From: Pyrocephalus nanus
Lineage: Eukaryota; Chordata; Aves; Passeriformes; Tyrannidae
NCBI GenBank assembly: GCA_038380795.1
Contig: CM076259.1
Span: 98,815,739 to 98,879,738 of the forward strand
Length of the DNA stretch: 64,000 bases
Direction of reading: 5' to 3'
Position numbers and translations under genes: made by a program. Shown one piece after another: positions 38,591 through 50,738 of the stretch. Below the pieces are notes generated by a model. The model worked only from the letters and a program-made list of their open reading frames with translations. It ran no database searches and was not told the origin of the DNA. The first letter of the stretch is position 1. Each line of letters starts with the position of its first letter.

Positions 38591-39927
38591 TGTCGTGGGT
38601 TTACTCTGGGCCAATTTTCTCTCACCCCCCACACAATTGCTATAAGTTGAGAGAAGGTTTATGCAGACAAAAGAGATCTGATTGGGGAGAATAATATTAG
38701 GATTTATTACTACTAAGATAAAAACTAAAGAACTATATATATATAACAATTCTAACTAGGCAAATGTACTACATATTTACAGAAATACCCCTCGCTTGTA
38801 TCAGTTCAGGAGGAGAAGCAGTCTCTTTTCCATTTTTGGAGCTACAGGTCTTTCAAATAACCTTGCAGTACTCGAAAGTTCTTCTATTATCTCTAGGATG
38901 ACATCTCCAATTTGTCGCAGCTGGAACTGTTTCTCTTTCTCTCTCTCTTCTATGTCAACCTCGGGGCTGGGCCAACCCCCCTCCTGGGCTAAGACCAAAG
39001 GCTGGGGGTTACCCAGGTCCCGTGGGCTCTTCCATGGACTGCAAGGGGACACTTGCCTTACCATGGATCTTCATCATAGAGTTATAGGGGATAATGGCTT
39101 TTGAGTGGGAGGACTCACTCTTGTGGGGTCCTTCCTCACAAGAGACAGTCTTTGATGGATCTCTCTAACATGAGTCTACCTTTCAGGCAACAGTTCTTCC
39201 ATTCTCTGCTGTCCCTCAGGGTCACAAATTCAGCTGCACCAGCCTGGATCCCTCACTGAGATCACAACATCCTACCAGGGTGACTTGCTCCAGTGTAGGT
39301 CTCTCTCTCCCCGCGGCCTCAGGTCTCCAGCAGGACTCTGTTTCATTTTAGGCCTCCCGTGGAGTCACATCTTCTTCATGCACTCTTCTGTTTCGGCATG
39401 GGCTCCTTCATGAGCTGCAGAGGGTCTCTGCTCTCCAACAATCTTCCACAGATGGCAGGGATTTTTAGTTTTCAATCTCTTCCCTGCTGAAGGGAGAGAG
39501 AGCAAGCAGGGGAGAGAAGGAGTTCCCCCCCTTCTGGCTTCTCTTTTCTCTCCTGCAGCTGCCAGCTTTGACCTTGGGGGCTGCATTATCTCTGTCTGCC
39601 TGGAATTCCTTCTGCAGCATGTCTTGTCCAGGCAGTCTTTCTTTAGAGTTTTTTGCTCCACTCTGTTACAGGATAGAGGGGGGCCTGGCCTCCCTCACCC
39701 TGGCCAGATTTGGCCCGAGGTGGGGGGGCACACGCCAGGGCCCAACAGGGCTGGCTGCTACACTGGCTCTCCCATTTTCTTATGCGCCACAACCTTCTCT
39801 TCTGTTTTCTTAAATATGTAATTGGCAGAGGCATTACTAAAACTTTTGATTGCCTTTTTCTCTGAAAATCCACCTGGAAAAAAACTATTTTCAGCCCTGG
39901 GGGATGGTGGTCAGTAAACCCATGACA
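38591..39927 (-). mobile_element. LTR-like insertion with terminal inverted repeats, probably a long solo LTR
   Basis: A 1,337-bp element with sharp ends. It begins TGTCGTGGGTTTACT and ends AGTAAACCCATGACA, a 15-bp inverted repeat with one mismatch, flanked by a perfect 5-bp duplication GTATC. TG...CA ends and a 5-bp duplication fit an endogenous-retrovirus LTR. Its TGTCRTGG terminus resembles the ends of the ERVL-type LTR near 1.5 kb. Minus orientation is suggested by AATAAA (38703-38708 on the minus strand, about 112 bp from that end) and a TATATATATATA stretch just before it. No AATAAA was noticed in the plus direction. The interior is more GC-rich than its surroundings and holds three open minus-strand frames (38801-39064, 39365-39661, 39643-39873) with no recognised retroviral protein. 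A non-autonomous element with inverted repeats is an alternative. Confidence 0.72.
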
Positions 39928-39932
39928 GTATC
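39928..39932. repeat. target-site duplication, right copy (GTATC)
   Basis: GTATC directly follows the terminal CATGACA of the LTR-like element and matches 38586-38590 exactly. Confidence 0.8.
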
Positions 39933-41232
39933 CCTGGATGATGCAGAGTCCTTACTGAAGTAGCTTTCCTTTTGGATGTAGATATGAGTTTGGTTTGATG
40001 AGATTCACTTCAGTATTCTGAAGTTCTGTCTATTTTTGCTAGTTATGAAGTGAAATTTTCCTTTGATTTCAATTTTAGTATTAAGGTCTAATACCTAGTT
40101 TCCTTTGCAGGCCACAAATCCTCTTCTACCTTTTAAAATTACTGCCTGACCTGCTTTGCATGAGGCACCCAGAGTAAGAAAAGAATCTCTTTTTGAGCTA
40201 AAAAAATCCTTAACACTTTTGATATTCATTTCAACAATAAACTCTTTCCTGAAGTGGTTTGGGTTTGGGGGGTTTTGTTTTGTTGTGAGTTTTTTTGTTT
40301 GTTTGATTTGAGGGGAAAAAAAGAGGTTTAGCTGTCAACACAGCACTTATCCCATTGCATTGAATTGCCTCTTTAGAGAGCCCACTGCATTGGGTAACGA
40401 CGTTGTACAGGCTGCCTACACTGCAGAGCAAGAAGCACCTGAAGGGTACAGTTTGTGGGAGTTCAATAAACAGTTGCTCAGTATAGAGAGGAGACAAAGT
40501 GAAGGTATGGCACGAGGTCTTTCTTGTGCTTCCCTTTCTGGGGGTGTATGAAGTGTTCCCCATTCAGTTCAATGGAAACAGAAGGTACTTGCAGCTAGAT
40601 AGTCTCATCCTCCTGTGGTGATAATACTGCTGTCCTCTCTCCTGGAAGGATTAGTCTTTTAACAGTTGCTCTGCTGTTCAGCTGCTTTTGCTTATGGGTG
40701 AGCAAAAGATTAATAAAAAGGACAGGAAGTGTAAATTGCATATGACTAATAGTAGGTAACTTACCGTTGAATTAATTGATCAGATCTTTTGGAAATGAGT
40801 ATAAAACAGAATTGGTAACTTTTTTCTTTTTCCCCTGTTAAATCTGAAAAAAAAAGTATCCATGTAGTTGAAACTTTCATCAATTTCAGTGTAAATTCTT
40901 TTTGGTAATGTCTAGAGGACATCTTTCTAGACAGGTATGATTCATTCCAGCTTTCATATGATCTCTTTCTTCTCTTACTTAAATCAGTGCAGAAGCTCTG
41001 TATTTGTGTGTGAATGTTTTAAATGATCGACATTGTTTACCTGGGGTTCATTGCCATTTAGGGATGAAAGCATTCAATTTAATTTTCTTGTGAGTCTATA
41101 AGATGTTTTGACTAACATTGCCATTCTGTGTCTTATTTTTCTGTATCTAGTTAGTATAATAAAATATACAGACAACAAAGTGTGTAAAACTGAAAGAACC
41201 ACCCTTAAAATAATTAAGAATTAATTGAGATA
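39933..41232. other. noncoding DNA with a T/G-rich tract
   Basis: Contains the T/G-rich block at 40255-40315 ('gtggtttgggtttggggggt' and following). Otherwise unique-looking. The antisense frame 40231-40563 owes its length partly to that low-complexity tract. Confidence 0.55.
40255..40315 (+). repeat. T/G-rich low-complexity tract
   Basis: Alternating T and G blocks, including GGTTTGGGTTTGGGGGG, with almost no C and only isolated A residues. Same type as the tracts at 18.7 and 61.7 kb. Confidence 0.8.
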
Positions 41233-41500
41233 TTCACAATCATTGAATCATTTAGATTGGAAAAGATCTTTAAGACCATCGCATACCATTAACCCAGCAC
41301 TGCCAAGTCCACCACTAAACCATGTACCCAAGTGCCATTTCTACATGCCCTCAAGGTTGGTTGCTCAAGTACTTCTCTGGGCAGTTTATTCCAGTGCTTG
41401 CCAAACCTTTCAAGGAAGAAGTTTTTCCTAATATCCAGTCTAAACCTCCCCTGGTGTAACTTGAGGCTGTTTCCTCTTGTGAAATTCTACAGGTTTTGTA
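41233..41500 (-). mobile_element. CR1 LINE 3' end fragment
   Basis: The plus strand reads 'acaatcattgaatcatttag', 'ccaccactaaaccatgtacc' and 'tattccagtgcttgccaaac', then 'gaagaagtttttcctaatat' and 'ggctgtttcctcttgtg'. This is the antisense of a CR1 3' UTR and the extreme end of ORF2. Orientation minus. The upper boundary is approximate. Confidence 0.87.
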
Positions 41501-42894
41501 AATTAATCTACACCACTTTTACCTTATTTTGAAAGTTTACTCCATCTCAAGAGAAATACTGCAGGTTCATGAGACATACAGTGAGTGTCATGTGTGTTCT
41601 TTGCTTCTCTCTTTGTGCTCTTGGTCTCCAGTGTGCAAACTCCTGTCATCTGTTAATGATGATTTTACCCCAATACAAATGCAGAACACTCCTGTCTACT
41701 ACAAGTAGCTTGTGTGTTGCAGTTCTCTTTTAAGGAATAGTGAAAAATAACTATATTTGAAATGAACTCTCATTTTGCTGTTCAGTGTTTATTTCTGTGG
41801 GTGCAGATAGGGCTGTGCCTAAACACTGGAGCAGTGGTAGTGCTCAGGGAAGTATGAATATCTCACTAATAAAATGTGTAATTGTAAAATGTCAAAATCT
41901 TTTAAGAAAAATCTTGGACCCAATAATAGAGAATTAAGTGAAGAACATTGACTGACAACTAGGATGCATCTACTTCCAAATTTGAAGCTTACTCTTGTAA
42001 CAGGCAACACTTAAAATGACTGTAATAGTAAAAAATTGGAGGAAGATAATGCTTCTGTCTTTGTTCATTTAAATTCTGCTTTTGCAGCACTTTGGATATA
42101 GCCATCCTGTCCTTTTATTCGTAGCCAATTTGTCTGTTATTGTTTGTGTGATACTATTTTTTTCTTGTGGAAAGGCAGGACATAATGTTTTCAGACGAGA
42201 GAGGGAATGTATTTTTCAAAACCACCATAACTAATGAGTGGACTTGGGGTGTTTGGTACCCTAAGTTGTTTATGAATTGTTATCTTTCAAAACAGAAAGG
42301 TTTAGCAGACAGACCACGATGGTCAAAAGCATCCCATTTACTGAAGTATAGAACAGATGAAGAAGAATAAGGCAATTTAGAAGTCCTAAATTCTGTAGAG
42401 CTACTAAACATTGCATAGCTGAAATCCCTTTTTACTTTCTTGTACAGCCAAGTTCATGTATATGGAAAAGCTGCAGGACAGAAGTCTGCAGGTGACATAT
42501 ACTGAACTGGGCTCATCAGCTGAAGCAGTTCAGATAAAACTGATTTGGATTTTATTTTTAGGAACAGCTGTTTTCATGAGCAGAGTGGATTAAAACCTGC
42601 ACAACTGTTGAATAGACTTATTAAAATATGTATTTGCAATAATAAATGTTGCTATTTGTCATATATTGGAGAAGGAAGAGGAATCCTCTAAGTGATGAAA
42701 CTGTAAGTTAGAATTCTAATTAAATTAATTAGGTTTCTTACTTTTTGAAGGTTCTGATTAGCTACAGAATACAGGGGCGGAGGTGTGTGCTGGTTTGATG
42801 CATTTTTACAGATTCAACATCTGTGTTCTGTGTCTAATTTTAGTTGTGTTTCTACCCTTTTAATCTGCACTTACCTTTTTTGTGTGAAAAAAAC
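41501..42894. other. unique-looking noncoding DNA
   Basis: AT-rich sequence between two CR1 tails. A plus-strand frame at 42167-42370 (67 codons) has no recognisable product. Nothing else seen. Confidence 0.55.
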
Positions 42895-43066
42895 AATCAC
42901 AGAATCACAGAATGGGGGAGATTGAAAGGGATCTCAGGAGGTATCTAGTTCAACCTCCCTACAAGCAGGTTCACTTTTAGCAGGTTGCACAGGATGGTGT
43001 CCAGGCAGGTTTTAAGTATCTCTAGGGAATTCACAGACTCTCAGGGCAGCCTAATTGCTTAATACT
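42895..43066 (-). mobile_element. CR1 LINE 3' end fragment
   Basis: Starts with tandem 'atcacagaatcacagaatgg', the antisense of the CR1 terminal repeat. It continues with 'ggtatctagttcaacctccc' and 'ggatggtgtccaggcaggtt', then 'ctctcagggcagcctaattg'. A CR1 3' end on the minus strand, 5'-truncated. Confidence 0.85.
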
Positions 43067-45623
43067 TCCATCTGCTAACAGACTTTCTTAAGCTGTCAGC
43101 AGTGCACACACATCAGGGAAAGTTGAAATATTAAACTGCTGGAAGAGATTTGACAGAAATCAAAGCTTTTTTCTGGTAAGAGTTTTTTTTAAGTTCAGAT
43201 TAAACAAAATAGGCCAGAATATAACCAGAAAAGTTTGAGAGCTGCCTCTTTAATATGAGTAAATCTTAACTTAATACCTATGTATTTTTCTAGCAACATA
43301 ACTTATGATGGTAAACATTTTTCCTGAAAGTTTAATTGCATATTCATCAAGGAACTGATCTGACAAAGGCCTTAAGAATAAGCTTAATTATAAGCTTGTG
43401 AATAAGCACACTGTAAGTTTTATTTTAAGATTGGATATTTGCTGTGCTCAGAAGTCTTGTTGATTTCTGAGGCATGGAACAAACTTGCCTATTGTACTTC
43501 ATTATTTTTTCTTCCGTGGAGAAAAGTTTGGGGTAATGAAACTATGTTTGTGGGACTATTTTTGTGTAGATTTGTCAATATTTTTGTAGGTATGTCACTG
43601 AGCTAGTGAGAAGTGCAGAGAGGGCAAGCTCCTTGCTCCTGAGTGAACAGGACATTTTAAAAAGCTGATTGTGCTGATTTGATAGCTCACTTTTAGCAAT
43701 TTAGGAAGGTCTTGTAAACAAATCTGTTGTGAGATACATTTTCAGTCTTAAACAATTTACCTCTAAAAATCTCAACAGGTTTTTTGGTGTGGTTTTGTGC
43801 TTTTTTTAAAACAAGCTAACTTCAGTGTCAGGACATGGGGCGTTGTTTCCAGTAGGGTCACAGAAACGGCAGTAGAACTAGGTACTCTGAAGCCAGTTCA
43901 TATATTTGTGTTTTTCAGCTGGAGAACAAAAATGTTAGGTAAAGTGAATATGTCTTCAGAGTTGAAATGAGATTTTAGTTCTGAATAAGTCTTTGCTACA
44001 GAGAGGCTTGGCTTTTTGATCTTCGTAAGGAACCTCTTCAGAAGCAAGAGAGCTTTGAATTCTGACAGGTGACTGACAGACGCTGAAGAAGGGGCACAGT
44101 GAAGCTTATGTTCCAAAGAAACCTAGTCATCTGAAAGGTCAGTTGAATTGTGGAAATAAACATTTTTCTGCTAATGCATTTTTAAAGCATAAAGGATGTC
44201 AGCAAATAGTTCTGGAGAAATGGATTATAGATGTCTTGAGGTGACTCATGAGTCATTATCTGATGGTTCTTTCAAAGACACAAAGGCAGGAAAAAGAAAT
44301 TATGCTACTTGCTGCATTCTAAAATTTGGAAGATTAGACAATGTCAGGGAAATGGCATAAACACTGATTGAAAGAAGAATTTTGTCTCTTTCCTTTAGGT
44401 AACTGGAAATGTTGCTTGAGAAGTTTTGGCACATTTGTTGTCTGAAATGTCGTTGAGATGATGAGTTTAGAGATGCTGCATGACAGGGTGGTAGGGGTTG
44501 AACCCCAACACCTAGACTGGACAGTTTGAAATGGAAAGTTTTGTATGTCATCTAGGGCAGTGATTCTTATCTCCCTTCTTACCATCTGTGAATTTTTTAG
44601 GATGTCAGGTAATGTCATATGCCATCATGAGGCTCTTATGTCCCTTCTGCATCTAAATTGATTTTGGCATATACTTAGGATAAAATAAATGTTCTGTTAT
44701 GAGAAGTTTTAATTGTAAAACTTTGACATGAAGTGTTTTGAAAGTACTATAAGCCTGACCCAGTGTAAAATCTTCCTGGGGATGAAAGCAAATACTGTCT
44801 GTTTTCCACCTGAAGCATTCTGATTCAAGAGATTAGGCAAGTTGGCCAGTACGATTGCCTTGTAATAGAGAGTATTAAAATAGGGAAAGAAAGGAATAGA
44901 TCTTGAATTCCTTGTTGAAATCTTGCATCTAAAACACAACATGATTTCTTTTGCAGATAATAGCGATGATCTCAGATGTCGCTTCCAGCCTAGTTGATTC
45001 TGTTTACAGCCTGCATTCTTTCTGTATTAACACATTGCTATACTTCTGAGTGTGCTATTCAAGCTATCTGTTATAGTGTAGGCTGAAGAAAAATATTTTC
45101 CATCTCTTATCTATGCTCTCAAACTCGGCATCAGTCTGTTGGGGTAATTACACTCAAGGAGCTTTGATTGTTGTGCAGCTTCTTGTTTTGGCTATTTTTA
45201 AAGCCCCATACCTTGTTCTTTTTGCAGGCTTCATGACTACCCAGCTTTGCACAAAAGAGACTGTTTCTTTGTGATGCTGCCGCTGATCCCTGACAGATTG
45301 TGTATGTGTTTGTGGCCAAGTTTAGCTGAGTGAAAACCTGGCCTACTTTCTAAAGATTTTTTTCAACCTGTAATAAATGTGCCAAATTTGGAAGCAGAGA
45401 GGATTGTTCAGGATGTCTTATTTCCATGCCAATACTTCGAGTGCATTTGCAGATCATTAGGGCTTCTTAGCGGTGCTGGAGCGTACTGGGTGGCTTTGGT
45501 GCTGTACCTGGATGTACTTCTTCAGCCTCACCTGCTGCTTTGGGAGAGTCAGTGTATAAGGGAATTGTGAAGACTTTTCATGTAATGCCTTGCACTTCAG
45601 AAACTGATAAATATTGGTTTTTA
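43067..45623. other. unique-looking noncoding DNA
   Basis: AT-rich. Minus-strand frames at 43898-44116, 44300-44551 and 44709-44942 lack splice pairs that frame them well. A near-palindrome, AAGCTTAATTATAAGCTT, lies near 43382. No repeat recognised. Confidence 0.5.
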
Positions 45624-45812
45624 CCATAGAATCATTAAGGTTGGAGAAGACCTCCAAAATCATCAATTGATCGAATACCACCAAGTTCACTAAACCATAT
45701 CATGAAGTGCCACATCTACTAATTTTTCAACACTTTCAGGGAGATGATGACTCCACCACTTCCCTAGGGAGATTGTTCTAATGCTTACTCCCTTGCAGGG
45801 CAAAAAAAGTAG
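45624..45812 (-). mobile_element. CR1 LINE 3' end fragment
   Basis: The plus strand begins 'ccatagaatcattaaggttg' and 'agaagacctccaaaatcatc', then 'gaagtgccacatctactaat' and 'gatgactccaccacttccct'. The antisense of a CR1 3' end. Same subtype by eye as the copy at 24455. Confidence 0.87.
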
Positions 45813-47076
45813 ACTCTATATGCTTTTGTTCTTATATTTTTTTAAAAATGTTTCTTCTGCTCAAAAAAGCATAGGAAATTTTGATGTATCTTAAACACTT
45901 CTGCTTCAGATCAGATGCCTAAAAGACCAGAAATAAGTCCCAAGGACAGATCCCTAATTCATTTAAGTTATCACAGTTTGAATAAAATAAATTGAGTGAT
46001 AATAGATTAGACTGACTGAGAATCTGAGTTACTCTGTATGCTGTGGAGCTTTATTTATCTTTTTTTTAATTACATGAAATCCAGGAAGTCTGTTTATTTT
46101 ACTACCATTCTCAACATGAGGGGGATGAATGAAATCTTTTGAACTCCTGCAAAGGATTCTTCTGGTATTGAAAGCTTTCTAGGTTCATGTGCAATGGATA
46201 GTGTTATCTGAAATACCTTTTTTTGGCAATGCCTAATCACACATTAAAATACTAACTCTGCCGTCCTGCTCTTTTAAGGAAACAGGACAGACCTACTTTT
46301 TGTTCTTAAATGGTGCTGAAAGGCTTTGAAAGATTCTTCACAACTTTTTGGGAGAATTTAGAATTTTCAGGTACAGCCCATTCTAATTTTTTGCTAAAAA
46401 GGACGTGTCCTCATCTTTATGGTGTGTATCTAATGTACCTTGAAAGGAAGATATAATCTATCCAGAAATAGCATACAGCTTTTATGAACTTTGATTGCAT
46501 TATGGATTTGATATTGATGGTTAGTATGATTCTCAACTGCATTACAACTTCATTTTTTCAGGGTTATTTTACTGTATTAATCCTTAATTTAGAACTTTTC
46601 CTCTGGAATTTATTATTTTTCCTGCCTGATTTTAAGATTTTCATGTCAAGTACATAAGATGAATTGTGTCAAATTGTCCAGTAAAATAAAACAGTGCCAT
46701 ATCACAAAAAATAGCTTACTTGAGATTTGATAGAAATATGTATGATGATAAAAATTTGACCTCAACTCATGTTATAGGTAAGTGTAGACGGGCAGATTGT
46801 ATTGGCAATATTATAAGTGGCTGTAAGTGTCAGCATGTTAAATATGCTAGAGGGGATAGCTGTCTGTGTCCTAAGTTTACGGTTGCCATCTGGTTCCTAT
46901 TCTCCTTTGTTGGTTCTCCCTACAGCTTTATCCTGTGCCCTGCAGCATCACAACAGCAGATCCAGCTCCCTGTGGCATGCTTTCCTGCTCCAATACAAAG
47001 TTGCAAAAGCATGTCATTGGGCCTCAAGATTATTTTGGATTTAACTGAAGAAATAAGTGTTTTAACATTCACACTT
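45813..47076. other. unique-looking noncoding DNA
   Basis: AT-rich to about 46780, then slightly more GC-rich up to the CR1. The plus-strand frame that starts at 46720 runs into the CR1 and has no recognisable product before it. Confidence 0.5.
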
Positions 47077-48228
47077 GACAGTGATACTAACCTTATCAGT
47101 GGACAAGGGAAGGGCTACAAATGTAATTTATCTGGACTTCTGTAAAGCCTTTGACATGATCCCCCACAACATCCTTTTCTATAAATTGAAGAGAGAGATT
47201 TGAAGAGTGGACTGTTAGACTGTTAAGAAAATAGTTGGATGGTAACATCCAGATGGTTGTGGTCAGTGGCTCAAGAGTCCCAGTGCACATCAGTGACAAG
47301 TGGTGTCCCTCAGGTGTCTGTATTGGGACTTCTGTTATGTAGTATCTTCATTAAAGACTTAGGGAGTGAGTACACCCTCAGCAAATTTGCCGATGACACC
47401 AAGCTGAGTGGTGCAGTTGACACTCCTTTAGGACTCCTGAGGGACCTGGGTAAGCTCAGGAAGTGGGCCATTGGGAATCTCATGAGATTTAGTAACACCA
47501 GGTGCCAGATGCTGCACCTGGGTCAGGGCAATTCTTAGTATCAACACAGGCTGGGAGATGAACAGATGGAGAGCAGCACTGCTGAGAAGGACTTGGGGTG
47601 CTGGTGGATGAGCCAACACTATGTGCTTGCAGCCCAAAAAGCCAAACATAACCTGGGCTGCATCAAAAGCAGAGTGACCAGCAGGCTTAGGGAGGTGATT
47701 CTGCCCCTCTGCTCTGGTGAGACCCCACCTGCTGTGCTGCATCCTGTTCTGGGGTCCTCAGCACAAGAAAGACATGAAACTGTTGGACTGAGCCCAAAGG
47801 AGAGCCCCAAAGATGATTGGAGGGCTGGAGCACCTCTCCTACAAGGCAAGGCTGAGAGAATTGGGTTTGTTTGGCCTGGAGAAGAGAAGGCTTCGAGGTG
47901 ACCTAATTGTAGCCTTCCAGTACCTGAAGGAAGACCACAAGAAAGATGGAGAGGGACTTTTTACAAGAGTATATAGTGACAGGAAAAGGGGGAATGGACT
48001 AAAAGAGAGTAGGTTTAGATTAGACATTAGAAGGAAGTTCTTTGCTTTGAGAGTGGTGAGGTATTAGGACAGGTTGCCCAGAGAAGTTGTGGGTGCCCCA
48101 TCTCTGGAGGGGATGTTGGATGGAGCTCTGAGCACTGGTCTAATGGAAGGTGTCCGTGCCCAAAGCAGGCTGATTGGAACTAGATGATCTTTAGAGTCCC
48201 TTCCAACCCAAACTGTTCTATGACTCTT
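47077..48228 (+). mobile_element. CR1 LINE, 3' part with the best preserved reverse-transcriptase relic
   Basis: About 1.15 kb on the plus strand. The reverse-transcriptase motif A region reads [12 protein letters not shown] (about 47122-47157). Downstream, the 99-codon frame 47239-47538 holds SGVPQVSVLGLLL and LSKFADDTKLSGAVDTPLG, with the FADDT catalytic motif intact. The C-terminal domain follows in shifted frames (47566-47901, then [18 protein letters not shown] in 47813-48067). The 3' UTR ends with 'tagatgatctttagagtccc', TTCCAACCC and a TTCTATGACTC tail. Several frameshifts and the missing 5' part make it inactive, but it is less decayed than the copies at 16 and 26 kb. Confidence 0.95.
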
Positions 48229-48621
48229 TGCTCAGGTATAAGAATTAGTGCATGTTAGAAATTGTTTTCTCATGCTTTTAAGATCTTGCATGGAACACTA
48301 CTTTATCCTGGTGTATATCTGGGTATATCTTTTAGTTCTATGAAGATGTATCTCAAAAAGATAGGTCCACCTGAAAGCTGTCTTTATTTTTGTCTCAAGA
48401 TTTGTCTGTAGGTTGGAGTAGCAGATGGGGAATGTTTCATGGTTGTCATTGCTGCACTGATTGGGTGTACTGAGTGTCGTCGTAGGGGACTGACCTTCGA
48501 AGAGTATGAGCTCACAGAACAGTGTCTGACAGATGAGCGCAAGATGCTGATTGATATGGAGTGTAGAACACCAGGCTGCTGCTTGACTGGGAGATGTCTG
48601 AACAACTGCCATTTCAGCAGA

Positions 48622-48703
48622 GCATGTGTTGTGCAACATGCAAAGTCAGACTACTTTAACACAGAACATGTGTTAAAGTCTAACTATACAGTCTGACTGT
48701 ATA
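48622..48703. repeat. cluster of three adjacent inverted repeats
   Basis: Three hairpin-forming units lie within 82 bp. First, GCATGT / ACATGC arms around GTTGTGCA (about 48622-48641). Second, a perfect 10-bp stem, CTTTAACACA / TGTGTTAAAG, with a 5-nt loop (48654-48678). Third, a perfect 9-bp stem, TATACAGTC / GACTGTATA, around a single T (48685-48703). No terminal duplication or coding sequence is associated. Confidence 0.8.
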
Positions 48704-50717
48704 AATAATAAGTACATATATATGTATATAAAAATTGCTTAAAATATGCCTCACTTACTAATGTGTTAAGAAAAAGTACTTTCAAATGAAAAAAAAAACC
48801 AAACACCAGCAAATACAAATATTTATTGTATACCATTTGTCAGACCATTGCTTTACTTCTTCATTTGCTTTACCTTGAAGTGTGAGATTTTTTTTTTTTA
48901 AGAAGGGTTTTGGTAGTGCTTTAGTTTTGTTTGTTTGTGTGTTTGTTTTTCTAAGAAATTTTGGAGAATCTTGGTGTATAAATAGTGTCTTTTCACTACT
49001 TGGCCACGTTTTTCATAGTTGCAGTCTTACTGCTATATTCTTAATTTGTGGAAGAGTTTGTATATCTGCTCTACCATGCTGGTTTTGATTGGCAGGCAAG
49101 CTGATACAAAAAAAGTTGCCATAAAATGTTGCTAAATCCTCTTTTTCTTCCTTATTTTTTCTATTTGTGGGTGACTTTGATATTCTTGACGTTTGTGGTG
49201 TTCACCTGCATGCAATGCCTGATGTTTGGTGCCTTTGTTAATAACATGACCCTTTGATGATGTGTGGTTTTTTTTATGGTGAATCATGTGAGTTTTAATA
49301 TTTGAAATTTCTTTATTATTTTGCTACTGCAGAGCAGTCCAGAACTTTGGCTTTTTGCAGCTCATTATTTCTTTCAGAAGGGGGAAGTGAGAAGGCTCTA
49401 TTGTACTGTTGACTTGAAATCTGTGCAAAAATTCAGCTTTGAAGCAATAACTGCCTTGAATAGACTGCCTATTTAGCAGTATGGGACAGACCTATCCTTT
49501 AATGCTATTAAATTTCATGAAGCATTGCTTAGCTTAGAAAGTAGAACACGAGCTGTAGTCCTCTTCTCAAAACTCAAAGGGATTTAAATGATGATTAGTC
49601 TTATTTTTGTTGTGAGCCCATCAGTGTGCATTTACTTTAATTGTAAATGTTAAAAAAATACAAACCTTGCTCTTGCTGGATCTGTCATGGAAACCATATA
49701 GTCTTTGGAAAACACTGACCTCTCAAGCTGTGTGCAAATTTACACGGGATTTTGGAAGCAATCACAGGCTGTGCAGAAATCAGTGGTCCTACACGAAAAG
49801 TCCCTTTTATGACAGAACTCAGTATCTTCAACTGCAGTTCCAGGAAGAAGGTATAGTTCTCTTACTTCATTAAATACAAGTTCTCAGTCTAAAACTCTTT
49901 CTTGAATATTCTTAGACTGAGATATGGCTCAGTTGTAATTTGAGATGGACACAATGTCTTATTATCACTTTAAACTATATTAGCACAGTTTTAAAGCATT
50001 TTATTAAACTGTGTCCTGAAGCACCACTGAATGTGTAAGTACTGAGTAAAAATTAATCGTAAAAGATAATCTCTCATTTAACCTGAACTAATGGTGAAAC
50101 TGAATTTAAGTAGTTTGGAAGTGTTGGAAATGGCATATGATTGTATCATTTGTCCCCTGTTAAAAAATTTCTCTCTCTGTATCGGATATTACGCACATCA
50201 TTACTGTAATCATTTTGCAGCATCTGCAATAGGGGCAGGGGAAAAGTCATGAATTTGGTGTTAGCTTCTTGAATCTGAAAAGTCTTCAGTTTCAGATCCA
50301 GGTAATTGCAGTTTCTGTCTTTTCATAAGATAGATTATTCATTATCTTATATGTGAGCATTGCGAGTCTTCATAATTAGTACTGATCTGTTCTTCACTGT
50401 GGTGAGTATTTTATTTAGACAGCAGACTGAAATTCTTCTGACAAGTAGAGTGATAAACGGTGTTTGGAGAAGAAAAAACATTGTTAACTTCACTTTTTTT
50501 CCTTTTTTTCTTAAACCAACCCTCTTTTTATCAAAAGCTGTTCTAATTGTTTATATGTGCGTGTTACTGAAATTAGGCTCTTTGTATTTACTGCTTATCT
50601 ATATGTCTGAAGATGGTGCTTTTAATTTTTTTTTTTTTCCTGGAGATTCTGGATTATGACATTTTTTATGTCATTGATTTAACATTTAAAAAAACATTTT
50701 CAGTTTTGAGAGATTTC

Positions 50718-50738
50718 TTTTTTTTTTTTTTTTTTTTT
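50718..50738. repeat. T21 run
   Basis: Twenty-one consecutive T residues in AT-rich DNA. No retrotransposon body recognised beside it on either strand. Confidence 0.9.

Noticed and set aside
47310..47849. Minus-strand frames of 62-104 codons
   Set aside because: They are antisense shadows of the plus-strand CR1 copy.
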